NCBI GenBank assembly: GCA_012932295.1
Contig: JAAONU010000016.1
Coordinates: 41,633,241-41,697,240, forward strand
Length of the DNA: 64,000 bases
DNA from: Cyclina sinensis
Taxonomy: Eukaryota > Mollusca > Bivalvia > Venerida > Veneridae
Reading direction: 5' to 3'
The notes beneath the pieces were generated by a model. It did not search any database. It was not told the origin of the DNA and was given only the letters and a program-made list of their open reading frames with translations. Below, piece by piece: positions 25,501 to 35,245 of the stretch. The translations under genes were made by a program, and so were the position numbers. How positions within the stretch are numbered: the first letter of the stretch is position 1; each line of letters starts with the position of its first letter.

Positions 25501-28500
25501 CTTAAGTGTACTTTAAAGAAGTTATCGTGGAAAATTTTAGGATTGTTTATTAAAAGCCAGAACATGGTTTAAAGAAGATGTTGAAAATTAAGAAAATTCA
25601 TTTCTGCATGGAATTTGCTGAACTGAGGAAAAGAAGGAAACACAGGGGTAATTTATTTGATACAAAATTGACTTGTTGGTATTTGAATGGAAAGGGAACA
25701 TGATATCCTTTACTATATAGCAAGAAGCTTTAGCATCAGTAGAACTGAGATGAGAAGCTCTGAAAATGTGTTTGCAACCATTTTGGAGGGGCAGTGATAG
25801 TAGGGTCAGAGCACCAGACTCCTAATCTGGAGACCACAACACTGGCTCCCATCATGGGCGAGATTCTTCAATGACTTTCTGCTTTGAATCCAGGAAGCAG
25901 TCATTGAGGTAGATTGATGTAAGTTGCTAGAACTAGATTCAAATGGATGAAAAATAAGTACATACAAAAGTAGAATATGTGACAAATATAAGTTTTCTTT
26001 TTTTCAGGTTTGTCCTATATGTGCATCTCTACCTGGTGGAGACCCGAATCATGTTACGGATGACTTTGCTGCTCATCTTACCTTAGAGCACAGAGCTCCA
26101 AGGGAATTTATATCCTTTTTGAAATTATAATACCTAATACCAGTAACTATGCAGGAGAAGTTATTTTTAATGGTGTTCAGGAAAACCAGTAGTGACGTGA
26201 AGGACTGAAAAGTTCACAAGGTTCCTAGTCAAGCAGTATTCTGTTTTTCCAAAGAAAAGTCATCTGCATGCTTGAATTTTTGTGACTTAGGATGTGGTTT
26301 CACTTATATTTTGGCTGCCCATAAATAAACAAAAAAGGCTTACTGGTCAATAAAAAGGATCAACAGTAGAAAAGAAAAGAAATCATGCAATTTTTTTAGG
26401 GGGATGGGGTTATAGCTTTTAATCATCCGAGGTTTTTGACTGCTTTTAATCAGTAAAAAAAGGTAGGTGTTAACTCTGTGGTCTTCTGCTCATAGCCACG
26501 AATTCTGCTTTCATTCAGTGCTGATGTTTTACCAGTAGTAAATGAAACAATTCTGTGCTAGACTTTGAGGTCAGTGGTATTGGTATTCAACAGATTTTAA
26601 GTAAAATAAGTACAAGTATACAGTAAAACTCCTTTTATTAAGGACATAAGAACAGTCATCATTCTTTCAGAAAGTGGCATTAATTGGGGGGTGTCCTTAA
26701 TTGTGAATTTCTATATTGCTTGTGGTCAGATCATCTTGAAATATGTCAGTGGTGTCGTATATACCCTTCAAAACATGGTACTGCACAACATAACAGATAA
26801 GTGCTGAAAACTCTTCTATATACAAGTGTCTGCTTTAAGATGTATTCCAAATGATTCACGTTCATTTTTGTACATGCTTGTTAAACAGGGCAGGTCAAAA
26901 GTCACTTAACATTACCACTCTGACTTAGATAAATGAGGATTAATCAGTGTCACTTGCAGCAAACTGAACAATAATCACTTTGGTTGTACTTCAGTGCTCA
27001 ACTTCTCACATAGCAACTGTTATCACTGAGTTTTGATAAAACTCATTAAAATGTAGAACAGATTTCTGCTTTGCTGAACTAAAAGAAGCTACAGTCAGTT
27101 TCTCAAGCTTGTCTTCAGCATGCTCAGATGTTGACAAAAGATCTGAAATGTCTCTGTTCATACAGAAGAGTATAAGCTGTTCAATGTATTTAAATGCATC
27201 GTGGTTCGTTTTGAGCATGCATGGTGTCTCTTCAGTGGATTCTTCATCACTGCCACATTCTGACTTTTAGACTCAGTATATACCGTCTCCGAAGTTGATC
27301 CTCCCAGTCTGATTCTAAGTGTCGCAAGTTGGGATGTTATTGTCAACACTGATGAATTCTTCACTGATATCAAGTGTTATTTAATTCCTTGCTGCTGACA
27401 TAATATTTACAACTTCAGCAAGGGGTACACTATCAAATTCAAACTCATCTTCATCCTACAAGTTTATTTTAATCCTGGCCTTAGCAAAACATCTTTTCAC
27501 TGTTTCTGGTGATTCATGTTTGATAGAAAGATTCACCTTTTTCACTGCATTCAACACATTGACCCTCTTTGAAACTTCATCAGCACCCAAAGTATCACTT
27601 TTAGGAATAACTGATCTTGACGGCCTCTTCAGATACAGCTGTTTGGTGGTCTAGATGATTCCTTGATCAAGCAGCTGTAGTACTGAAGTGGTGTTAGCTG
27701 GTAGAAATACCAGTTCCACCTTTGATGAAAAAAGAATTTCTCCTGGATGTGATGGTGCATTGTCCAGTATCAAACAAAACACTTCTACCTGTGTTTTTCA
27801 TTTTCTGGTTAAATCCAAAGAGCCACTCACTGAACAGGTTCATCCAAGTCTTTTTATGTCTCCACACTGTCACAGCTGGAAGATCTTTTGTCTTTAAGTT
27901 TTGAAAGATCTAGGTTTGGCTGACTTGCAGATGACTCAGGTTTTTCAAAGTTCCCTTCCATATTTGCACAAACTGGTCCTCTGAGTCTCACTTTCGATCG
28001 CTTTCCTCCTTTGTAATCTTTTCACTGACGTTTACTGATTTGTAAGGAAGTGCATGATAAAGTAAACCTGTTTTGTTCATATTGTAAATGTCTCTAGCAA
28101 TCCTTTAAGAATATCTGAAGAGCTTCGTTTGACACTAAAGCACTTTCCCCATATTCACTTGCAAAGTTGATGTGGTTCCTCTGGCGAAACCTATTCAATC
28201 ATCCGTTGGAGGCTTTGAAGTCAGAAATACAGGCTTTGAAGTCAGAAATACGGAGCTCAGCAGCAAAAAGCCACGGAATTGACTGTGACCTAGCATTACC
28301 AGTCCCACATGACATTGTTCAGGTGTAGTGCAAACAAAAAGACACTTTCTGCTTCCATTGCCATTACCTTCCCATTGCTGTAAGGTCTCTGTTTTGTTCT
28401 AAATGATAGAACAGACCTGAAATTATAAAAAAGTAAGCAATTTAGAAGAAGAAATCTCTGCTGATCAGTTTTAAAGAAATACAGAATGTACACGGAGAAT

Positions 28501-31500
28501 TTTTTTCATTCAGCTTTTTAGAAAAAATCAAATTTATTACAGAAATTTTATGGCAGAATTTTATTCAATTAAACGCTTTTTATCTCATCAGTTTCAAAAC
28601 ACATGTTTTTATTCTTAATTGATTAATTTACTGGAGTTTTTCCAGTGCCAAACTCTACTGCTAGTTTTCAGTGACTTTTACCTGTTGAGTCAAATTCATT
28701 AATCAATTCAACCTTTGATTTCAAATCTCACTCAGTTATTTCTATATTTTTTACTTTTCTCCAAGTTATAAGAATCTATCAGGAAATAGCGGGTTTTGAT
28801 TATGTGTTGTTACACACAGAAATGCTAACATAGAATGAACTGAGTACATAATTATACAGTACAAATAAAATGTATTAAGAGTTATTGCAATAGAGTAATA
28901 CAGATGTGTTTCTCCTCAAACTTAAATAAAAAAAATCATTGGAATAATGCTGCCAATCAAATTTAAATGTCTATTTATGACGAAGGCCTGTTAACTTTAC
29001 AGACAAACCAATTTACAAGGTTTTAAACTGACAGGGTAAAATATGATTTGTTAATTGTAATAAAACATAAATCTTACCATAATAATGCATTAATTGGTTG
29101 CAGGCAACATATTTTGATTGCAGTTTGCAAGCTGTCAGCTAGTTAACACAAATTGTTAGCAATTACTCTAAAGCAGCCAGAAGTTATTGTAAACAAATGT
29201 CACAAAATAGCCAAGTGCCCACAATACTGAAGTCCACTACTATTGAAAAACTGTATTATAACAGGCACCCCAGATAGAAAGATTTTTGACTATCATGGTA
29301 AATCTTACTAAAACAGCTTAAAAAGTCTGATTATTAACCCTTAACCTGCTGGAACCGAAAGTGATTAGCCTTTGCCACCAGTATAGAGTCAGGCCAGCCT
29401 GCACATCCGTGCAGTCTGACCAGGCTCTAAACTGTTGGCAGCTCCATTTTTGTATTTTGATATTGAAATCCCTTAAACTTTGAATGAACTGTTCCAAATT
29501 CAAAGCTGGACAAAACCATTACAAAATTTCAGCATATTCAGGGTTAAGCAAATCCAGTATGTTAACATTAGTTGTAGATACTTCTAGTGAATGTGTCTGT
29601 TACATTAGTATTGCCTAAGAGTAAAATACAAGTATAGTAAAAAACATTTTTCCTGGATTCAGAATTTTTTTGTGCTCGTATGTTAACATCAAGATGACAG
29701 GGAGTCTGTAATGTATTCTAAAGGGATGGAGGAGTAAAACTGTTCTTCTACAGTAATAGGTATTAAAATTTTTAAACTGAAAAAAATTCATCTGATCCTT
29801 TTAATGTAGTAAACCTAGTTGAAGGAGTAATTATGTAAGATGGAATAATTACATAAAAATGTGTATGTAACATACATGTAAATGAAGACACGTACATTTA
29901 CTTACCTTGACTAAATTTACGAGGAACCTACTGGTATTCGACATGTGAGAAGAATTCCTCATTCTGGCAGAGGTGTGGGAAGTACACGCACAAGACGTGG
30001 AACTAATATGCACTTTTCTTCTGGCGCAACAACATTGACGGGACTGTCTCCAAGTGGACGGGAGGCGATGGATCCTATTGCGGAGTTGTTGTCTCAGCTT
30101 TCGAGTGTACGGAGTAGGGCTGCAGCGGCACAGAGTGTAACATCACAGTTACAACAGCTTGAGATGCAGTTACAGACAACCAGGTAATTTGCTTGTCCGT
30201 GATTTGTTGACTGTGACAATTCAGTATCAGAAATGGCCGGTGCTTTTCAAAATCCAGAACATCTTTTTATTTAGACCTTGTATTTTCAGCTGAATTAAGG
30301 TTGATGTAAAAACTTCTGCTTGTCACACAGTTGATGTCATCGCTTTATTTTACTACATATTAAAGTCTTGTTTTAAGTCCAGTTTTAATGCGAAGAAGCC
30401 AGAAAGTAAAAGGCCTATTTGAAAAACAAGCTTGTTAGATAAAAATAAATATGTATTTGTAAATAGTGCACAACAATTAAACACACTAATGTTTTCCCAT
30501 TCTGGTTTGATATGGTATAATTATGTGCTTATTTTATTAGTGATTGAAAATAAGGAATGTTTTTTTTTTTTTTCTTTTTCATTTAAAGATGAAAACGGCC
30601 ATATTGCTCTGTATTGCTTTTTTTTGATGTTTTATCTATGTACTTGTGCAAAACATGATAATCGTGAGCAATCACAGTGTTCCGTTGATTGTTAGGCAAC
30701 AGTTGGAGAGGACGCCACGCCGGCAAGCTGAGGCTGCTAAAGCCACTGCAGCGGCTGGTGTGTCGGCAAATGCAGAAGGCCAGGGTGCTACTGGGGCAGG
30801 CAACAACAACAACTCGAGTTCAAATTCCTTATACCTTCTTTCAAGGTAAGAAGTGTTTAAAGTTTCAGTAGGTATTTTAGAGTCTTTAGATCTGTGCTGA
30901 TGAATTAGGAGAGCTGAATAATGGTGCATAGTTTCTGTTTAATGTTACTGGACTGTCATTTACTTATCCCGACTGTAGTAGTAAGACAGTCCAATTAAAG
31001 CTATGAAACATGTTGAGCCAGACTAGAGCCATAAATGTAGCTAGTATAGATCTGTGAGTGATATCTGTATACTTTCTCTTCATCACAATTGCTGCAAAAT
31101 TTGTTCAAGGAATAAAATTTTAACAGTTTATTTTGTAAGAGGAAAGTAGAAGTTACAGTTTTTCTGTCTGGTTTCGTATGAAACTTGCTTCTTTTGTAAT
31201 GATTCTATTTCAAAATCTCTAAAGTACTTATCCTAACTGCAGAAAAAAAGTGTTTGGTACAATGAATTGTCATGGGACAGGAAAAGGAAGAGAAGATTGC
31301 AATCAAAACTATTTTGTATTGTATGAAAGGGAATGACTAATACCTTGTTTGATATTTTAGATGTACAGAATCTGTGATAGATGAAAATTCTTCAGAGATA
31401 CAACAAGAGCGTTCCAACCGTAGCTTGTTTGTACAGGAGTTGCTGCTCTCAACACTGACTGAACAATTACAAATCAATGATAACATGTTAGAAAACATAG

Positions 31501-32102
31501 ATTTACTGACAGAAAAATTAGTGGTTCCATCAGTATCAGAAGAAAATGAAACAGTGAAGAATGATTCATCGTCTGTGTTGGAAGGGGACGGGGCTGTGGC
31601 AAAAGAAAGTGCAGTAGTCACAATGAAAAGTTATACAGAAACTGTAAGTCAAAACAACGGAGGTGCAACTGGTATTACTAGTAAAACTTTAGGAATGAAG
31701 ACTGTTGAAAGAAGTGGGACTAAACAAAAAGCAACCAGCAGTTTTAGCCCTCAGAATGGTAAGGGAGCAAGTGGAAATCAGTCTAACCGTGGTTTGAGAC
31801 AGAGCTCGATCCATCACCAAAACCAAGGTGAGCGTGAACGCCACAGTCAAGCCTTGCACAACATTAGACAAGGCGCTATAATGCAGAATGCCGTAGATTT
31901 GTCAAATAATTTATCACTAAATGTAGCTAGGGGTGGTAGTTCTGGGTATGATTCTGCGGACAACCCACAACCATTGCCTGGGCGACCGGGCTCTGCTGGA
32001 AGGGATAGGGAGGGGCGATTGAACCCGCCAACTGCAAAGAGAAATATGGTGAAGCATTTACCAACTTCAAAAGCATCGGATCGGGAACCACCACCTCACT
32101 GA
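22512..32102 (+). CDS. KCMF1: KCMF1-like E3 ubiquitin ligase, seven exons
   Basis: KCMF1 is a zinc-finger ubiquitin ligase that works with UBR4 and RAD6 in protein turnover. Exons: 22512-22527, 24800-24967, 25317-25456, 26008-26109, 29921-30183, 30696-30845, 31361-32102; total 1581 nt (526 aa). Exon 1 gives MSRHE, as in vertebrate KCMF1. A ZZ zinc finger follows at residues 6-60 ('VSCDSCLKSNFRGKRYKC', 'CYDYDLCATCYEAGATTTRH'). Next are a C2H2 finger (Cys80, Cys83, His96, His101) and a second Cys/His module ('CPICASLPGGDPNHVTDDFA', 110-136). Then come 'GIRHVRRIPHSGRG', 'NREAMDPIAELLSQL'-type sequence (here GREAMDPIAELLSQL) and 'RSLFVQELLLSTL' at 300-312. Intron 4 (26110-29920) is of the AT-AC class; the others are GT-AG, with exon 3 using a weak GTTTGT donor. 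The tail after residue 312 is Ser/Asn/Gly-rich and low complexity. It makes the protein about 145 aa longer than the human one (381 aa), though the end 'EPPPH' resembles the vertebrate Pro-rich end. Confidence 0.93.
23160..23400. repeat. Dispersed repeat in KCMF1 intron 1
   Basis: The block from 'TAGCTTACCTGAGCACAACA' through 'AACTTGGCAGGAATGTTCCT' to a T run at about 23401 resembles a common bivalve interspersed repeat built around GCTTACCTGAGCAC and 'CCATCGTCGTGCGTTAA'. The T run may be its end. No coding potential is evident; the family name is unknown to me. Confidence 0.45.
25788..25940 (+). mobile_element. tRNA-like SINE fragment in KCMF1 intron 3
   Basis: 'GGGGCAGTGATAGTAGGGTC' followed by an anticodon-like arm, CCAGA-CTCCTAA-TCTGG (CCT loop), gives a tRNA-like head. 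A short non-tRNA body with a CTTTGAATCCAGG motif ends near 25940. It differs from the Thr-type SINEs elsewhere in the window. There is no convincing acceptor stem, so it is not called as a tRNA gene. Confidence 0.5.
26110..26120 (+). other. U12-type 5' splice site (AT-AC) of KCMF1 intron 4
   Basis: The exon ends ...AGG GAA TTT and the intron begins ATATCCTTTTT, the exact consensus of minor-spliceosome AT-AC introns. No GT donor that preserves the KCMF1 reading frame exists here. Joining this site to GAG at 29921 restores the conserved peptide that runs 'HRAPREF' into 'EEPTGIRHVRR'. Confidence 0.9.
26621..28330 (-). pseudogene. Decayed Tigger/pogo-type transposase inside KCMF1 intron 4
   Basis: The minus strand carries broken pieces of a CENP-B/Tigger-like DDE transposase, in protein order from high to low coordinates. 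They are: a helix-turn-helix end ('DFKASNG', stop, then 'LNRFRQRNHINFASEYGESA', about 28230-28140); a 'DIYNMNKTGLLYHALPYKS' stretch where the first catalytic Asp-containing motif belongs (about 28100); 'FCLILDNAPSHPGEILFSSK' with 'VELVFLPANTTSVLQLLDQG' (about 27780-27650), the second catalytic block; and an acidic C-terminal part with 'ALKYIEQL'-like sequence (here DAFKYIEQLILFC, about 27190). Stops and frameshifts separate them. At 26619-26630 a TA followed by CAGTAAAACTCC looks like the terminal repeat of such elements; the other end was not found. A 20-bp tandem duplication (AGGCTTTGAAGTCAGAAATA) sits near 28210-28250. Confidence 0.85.
29335..29546. repeat. Interspersed repeat with TTAACCCT ends
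   Basis: Bounded by 'TTAACCCTTAACC' and 'CAGGGTTAAG', this block holds the internal motif 'CAGTATAGAGTCAGGCCAGC', then a GCACATCCGTGC palindrome and 'CTGACCAGGCTCTAAACTG'. Partly palindromic structure and inverted ends suggest a small non-autonomous DNA element. The same style is common in bivalves. It lies in the last 600 bases of the U12 intron. Confidence 0.6.
29904..29920 (+). other. U12-type branch site and AC acceptor of KCMF1 intron 4
   Basis: TTACCTTGACT (29899-29912) matches the U12 branch-point consensus TTCCTTRAY, and the intron ends at AC (29919-29920), 11 to 12 bases after the branch adenosine. Short branch-to-acceptor spacing and lack of a long pyrimidine tract are typical of minor introns. 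The following exon continues KCMF1 in phase 0. Confidence 0.88.
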
Positions 32103-33335
32103 AACATATATTAGCTAAAGACTCTGATATAAATTCATGTATAGTTGATTTTTTTTCCCTTTAACTGTATTGTGGAGTAATATGATTGATTTATTTATTG
32201 ACCTTTAGAAGTTAAACATGGGTGCATACTAGGAGATGGACTTTAAATGTAAGATTACACAAATATTGACATAGTACACAGATAATGCTCTTTGCCCTGT
32301 ATTTAGCTTGCTTGTTCGCTCATTTCATTTAGGACGGGGAGGACTCTTGACTCTAGGAAAGCCTAAATTCAGCTGTCCTAACATTTCTCTCATACTTAAT
32401 TTTTTCATTCAGTTTTAATATCTAGCCCCTCAGACAGACAAATGATAGTCAAAAACACGTTTTAATATCCTTTTTACTGGAGAATTTTTCTAGGCCAATG
32501 AAAGTATAAATGAAACAAAAAGGTCAGTTGTGAAGAAGATTAAATTACTCACTTCTGAGCCTTTCTGATACTGACATTTGTAAACAAAAATCAACAACCT
32601 AGATATAAATTTATGTTGATGGACAAATAGTTTCTGTTTGAAAACTTGCGTAATCTAAAATCATCCTGGCTTCTATGTGGCTTTGACTCGGTTTGTAAAG
32701 TAATGCTAAGAAGATTTTTCCATTCCACCATTTATCGACATTTTTTGGAATGTGTAGAAATATTTTTTTACTGTTTGAAACAGCTAACTAACCATTGATG
32801 GTTTGATACATTCTTCTATGAAATCTTGTTAAAAACTGATACGCTTTGGGTAGAAGAAGAAACTGTGGATAATTGTAGGCATGTATATCAGATAAAATAT
32901 CAGCCTTTACCATGCTGTCAACCTTTATTTCTGCCTTGGGCTAGTATGGTCAGCCTAAATATCTGCGTTCTGATCATTGTACTGATCAGCCAAAAACAAA
33001 CGGGTCTTTCTGAATATATAGCACAATGATGTACTTGTGATATACAATGTACAGAAGATAAGGGTATGACCTGTAGATCATAGCCTGACAGCTGGTAGAA
33101 ATTATTTTATTTGTTGGATGAAAGCAAACTTGTTTTTTCTGCTTCCTTGAATTGAATCACTTAGAATCCATTCACATCCATTCCATGAGATTTCCATTAT
33201 AAAGGATTTGTAATTTGATTGTTATGAATAGATACATATATGAAATTTAAACAGCCAAAATTTCATCAGTATGTACCTTAATTAATTGATGCCATTCTGT
33301 CAAATAACTTTAATATTCTGATGTATCCATAAAAC
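32103..33335 (+). other. KCMF1 3' untranslated or intergenic sequence
   Basis: No gene was recognised. The sequence is AT-rich with isolated short open frames that resemble nothing known. It probably holds the KCMF1 3' untranslated region; a possible AATAAA lies further on at about 33790. I could not choose a polyadenylation site with confidence. Confidence 0.3.
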
Positions 33336-33530
33336 AAGCACTATGTCGAATGAACGCCATGCCCCCTGGGGCCAGAGCGGGTAGAGCTTATCAAGGTGCA
33401 TGCACCTGTGAAGTTTGAAGGCTGTAGGTGGAAGGACTTCTATGTTATGGTCAAGGTTAAAGTTTTGTGACAAACAGACAGACAGACTGACCAAAAGCAA
33501 TATGCTCCCTCCAAGAGCATAAAAATGTTA
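33336..33530. repeat. Dispersed non-coding repeat
   Basis: It contains 'GCCCCCTGGGGCCAGAGCGG', 'GTGAAGTTTGAAGGCTGTAG' and an 'ACAGACAGACAGACTGACC' run just before 'ATGCTCCCTCCAAGAGCATA'. The last is a small inverted repeat. The architecture (a short body followed by a GACA run and a hairpin end) parallels the element at 10505-11247 and is familiar from bivalve introns. Confidence 0.5.
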
Positions 33531-35044
33531 CCTGATCATAACTTGATAAGACTTTGAGATTTTATTTCGCGTCTGTTGAGTGACTTGTGTATTTGAAAAA
33601 AGGTCCAGTTGTTTACCATTTTTAGAAAGCTAACAATAACTAGACACAAGCTCAAGTAGACAACAGTTATGTTAAACTTCTAAATATTTGGCAGATATTA
33701 AGTGTTGCATCTTGAGTAAAGCAGACAGGAATGGACTAAAGCAGACAGGAATGGACTATTTCACAGATTTGACCATTGCTACAAAACTGAATAAATGATG
33801 TAGAGCATTGAGGCTTTTTCTAAAATTATAGTGGCAGTTTACTGAACATATACTCAAATTTCAGTAAATGTACCTTTGTAAAAGTACTGTATCGCAGGAT
33901 TTCCACTACACAGATTTTAAAATGTTTCTTGTTTTTTTTTTTTTTTCAGTTACTGAAACCAAAGCATAGTATCAGATTTTTAGGTAGTTTTGTGTAGTCA
34001 TAACACAAGAGAGATATATAAAAAATTACATTCAGATTTTTTATTTCAGATTATTGTTAAGCTTAAAGTTATAAGTAATACAAATGACTAACAGTACCCT
34101 AAATAGAAGTAAGATAATCATTATCTTAAAAGGGTAAAACTTTTTGTTAAGATGTCTATCATTTCAGTTCCATTTGTATTATACAGTTTCTTCTAAATTT
34201 GTTTTCAGTCAAAGTTGATTATACAGATTGCATTCAAAGATATTTCAAAATAATTCAAAACGTATAACATTATTTAGCAAAAGAGAACTTTCAGCAGTCA
34301 AATATTTATAACAGAAATCAGCACATTGACCTTTAGGAAGCTACCTTACCTGCCAATATCTGAATTAACTTGTATATGTATAACTTGAGTTTTATTGGTC
34401 CATATTGCATTAATTTTTGTTTGCTGTAATGTTGCTTTTTGTGAAGAAGTGCTTAGTTTGCTAAATCTGATTATTTGGAGAATAATCTTTTTATCAACCA
34501 GTAATGCTAAAGATTTTATAGCTGTTGTATGTGTCTAGGGATACTAAAAAAAATTCATGTAATTCACTGAGACAATTTTCACAGTTGCTAATTTACTTTG
34601 GTTTGATTACTACTACAAATAATTTGTTGACTTGGTACAAAGTGATTGTTTATCTGTTGCTCTGTCTGTAAGGATTGCTAGGTTACTTGTTTAAGTGTCT
34701 CTCTGTTATAAGAATTCGTTCATACAAGATGTCATGCTGAAAAAAGTACTGTTGAAAATATGATGTCAAAAAATGTCTTACTTGTGGATACTTTTTGATT
34801 GGTCTAATCATTTTGATAGTAAGTGTCAATATCTAATGCTTCGTAAAATGTAAGAAATACTTCTGTTAGAAGGTTATCTTTAAGTCTAAAACTTGTTCTA
34901 TCATATTTATATTCTGATGGGAAAGATTGAAACAAACATACATTTTCAGAAGATTTTTTTTTTCGAATTTGACAGTGCATTTCTTTGGAAAAGCAGATTC
35001 TCTGTATCAGAACTTGTGCCAATGTAAGCCATTATAATCTTGAC

Positions 35045-35245
35045 ACAGCAGGCCTCAGTTGCTTTAGCCTTTGTGACTAGTGCAAACCATGATCACCCTG
35101 TGCATCCATTCATTCTAATTATGGTCTGTATTTCTGCTAATCAGTCATTATTTCAAATTAACACCCATGTAAAATGAGAAATGGACCAGTTGGAATTGAT
35201 AAATGGACTAGTCCATGTTAGAAATTCAGTGGTGTCAGGGTTAAG
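35045..35245. repeat. Diverged interspersed repeat, relative of the 29335 element
   Basis: A T/G-rich start near 'TTAGCCTTTGTGACTAGTGC' and the end 'GTGTCAGGGTTAAG' recall the 29335-29546 element. The middle holds 'GGACCAGTTGGAATTGATAA' followed by ATGGACTAGTCC. The copy is old. Bases 33531-35044 and 35246-36029 show no recognisable features beyond AT-rich sequence and poly-T runs. Confidence 0.4.

Noticed and set aside
27688..27904. Plus-strand open frames in KCMF1 intron 4
   Set aside because: They are antisense to the Tigger catalytic region, whose minus-strand reading is recognisable.
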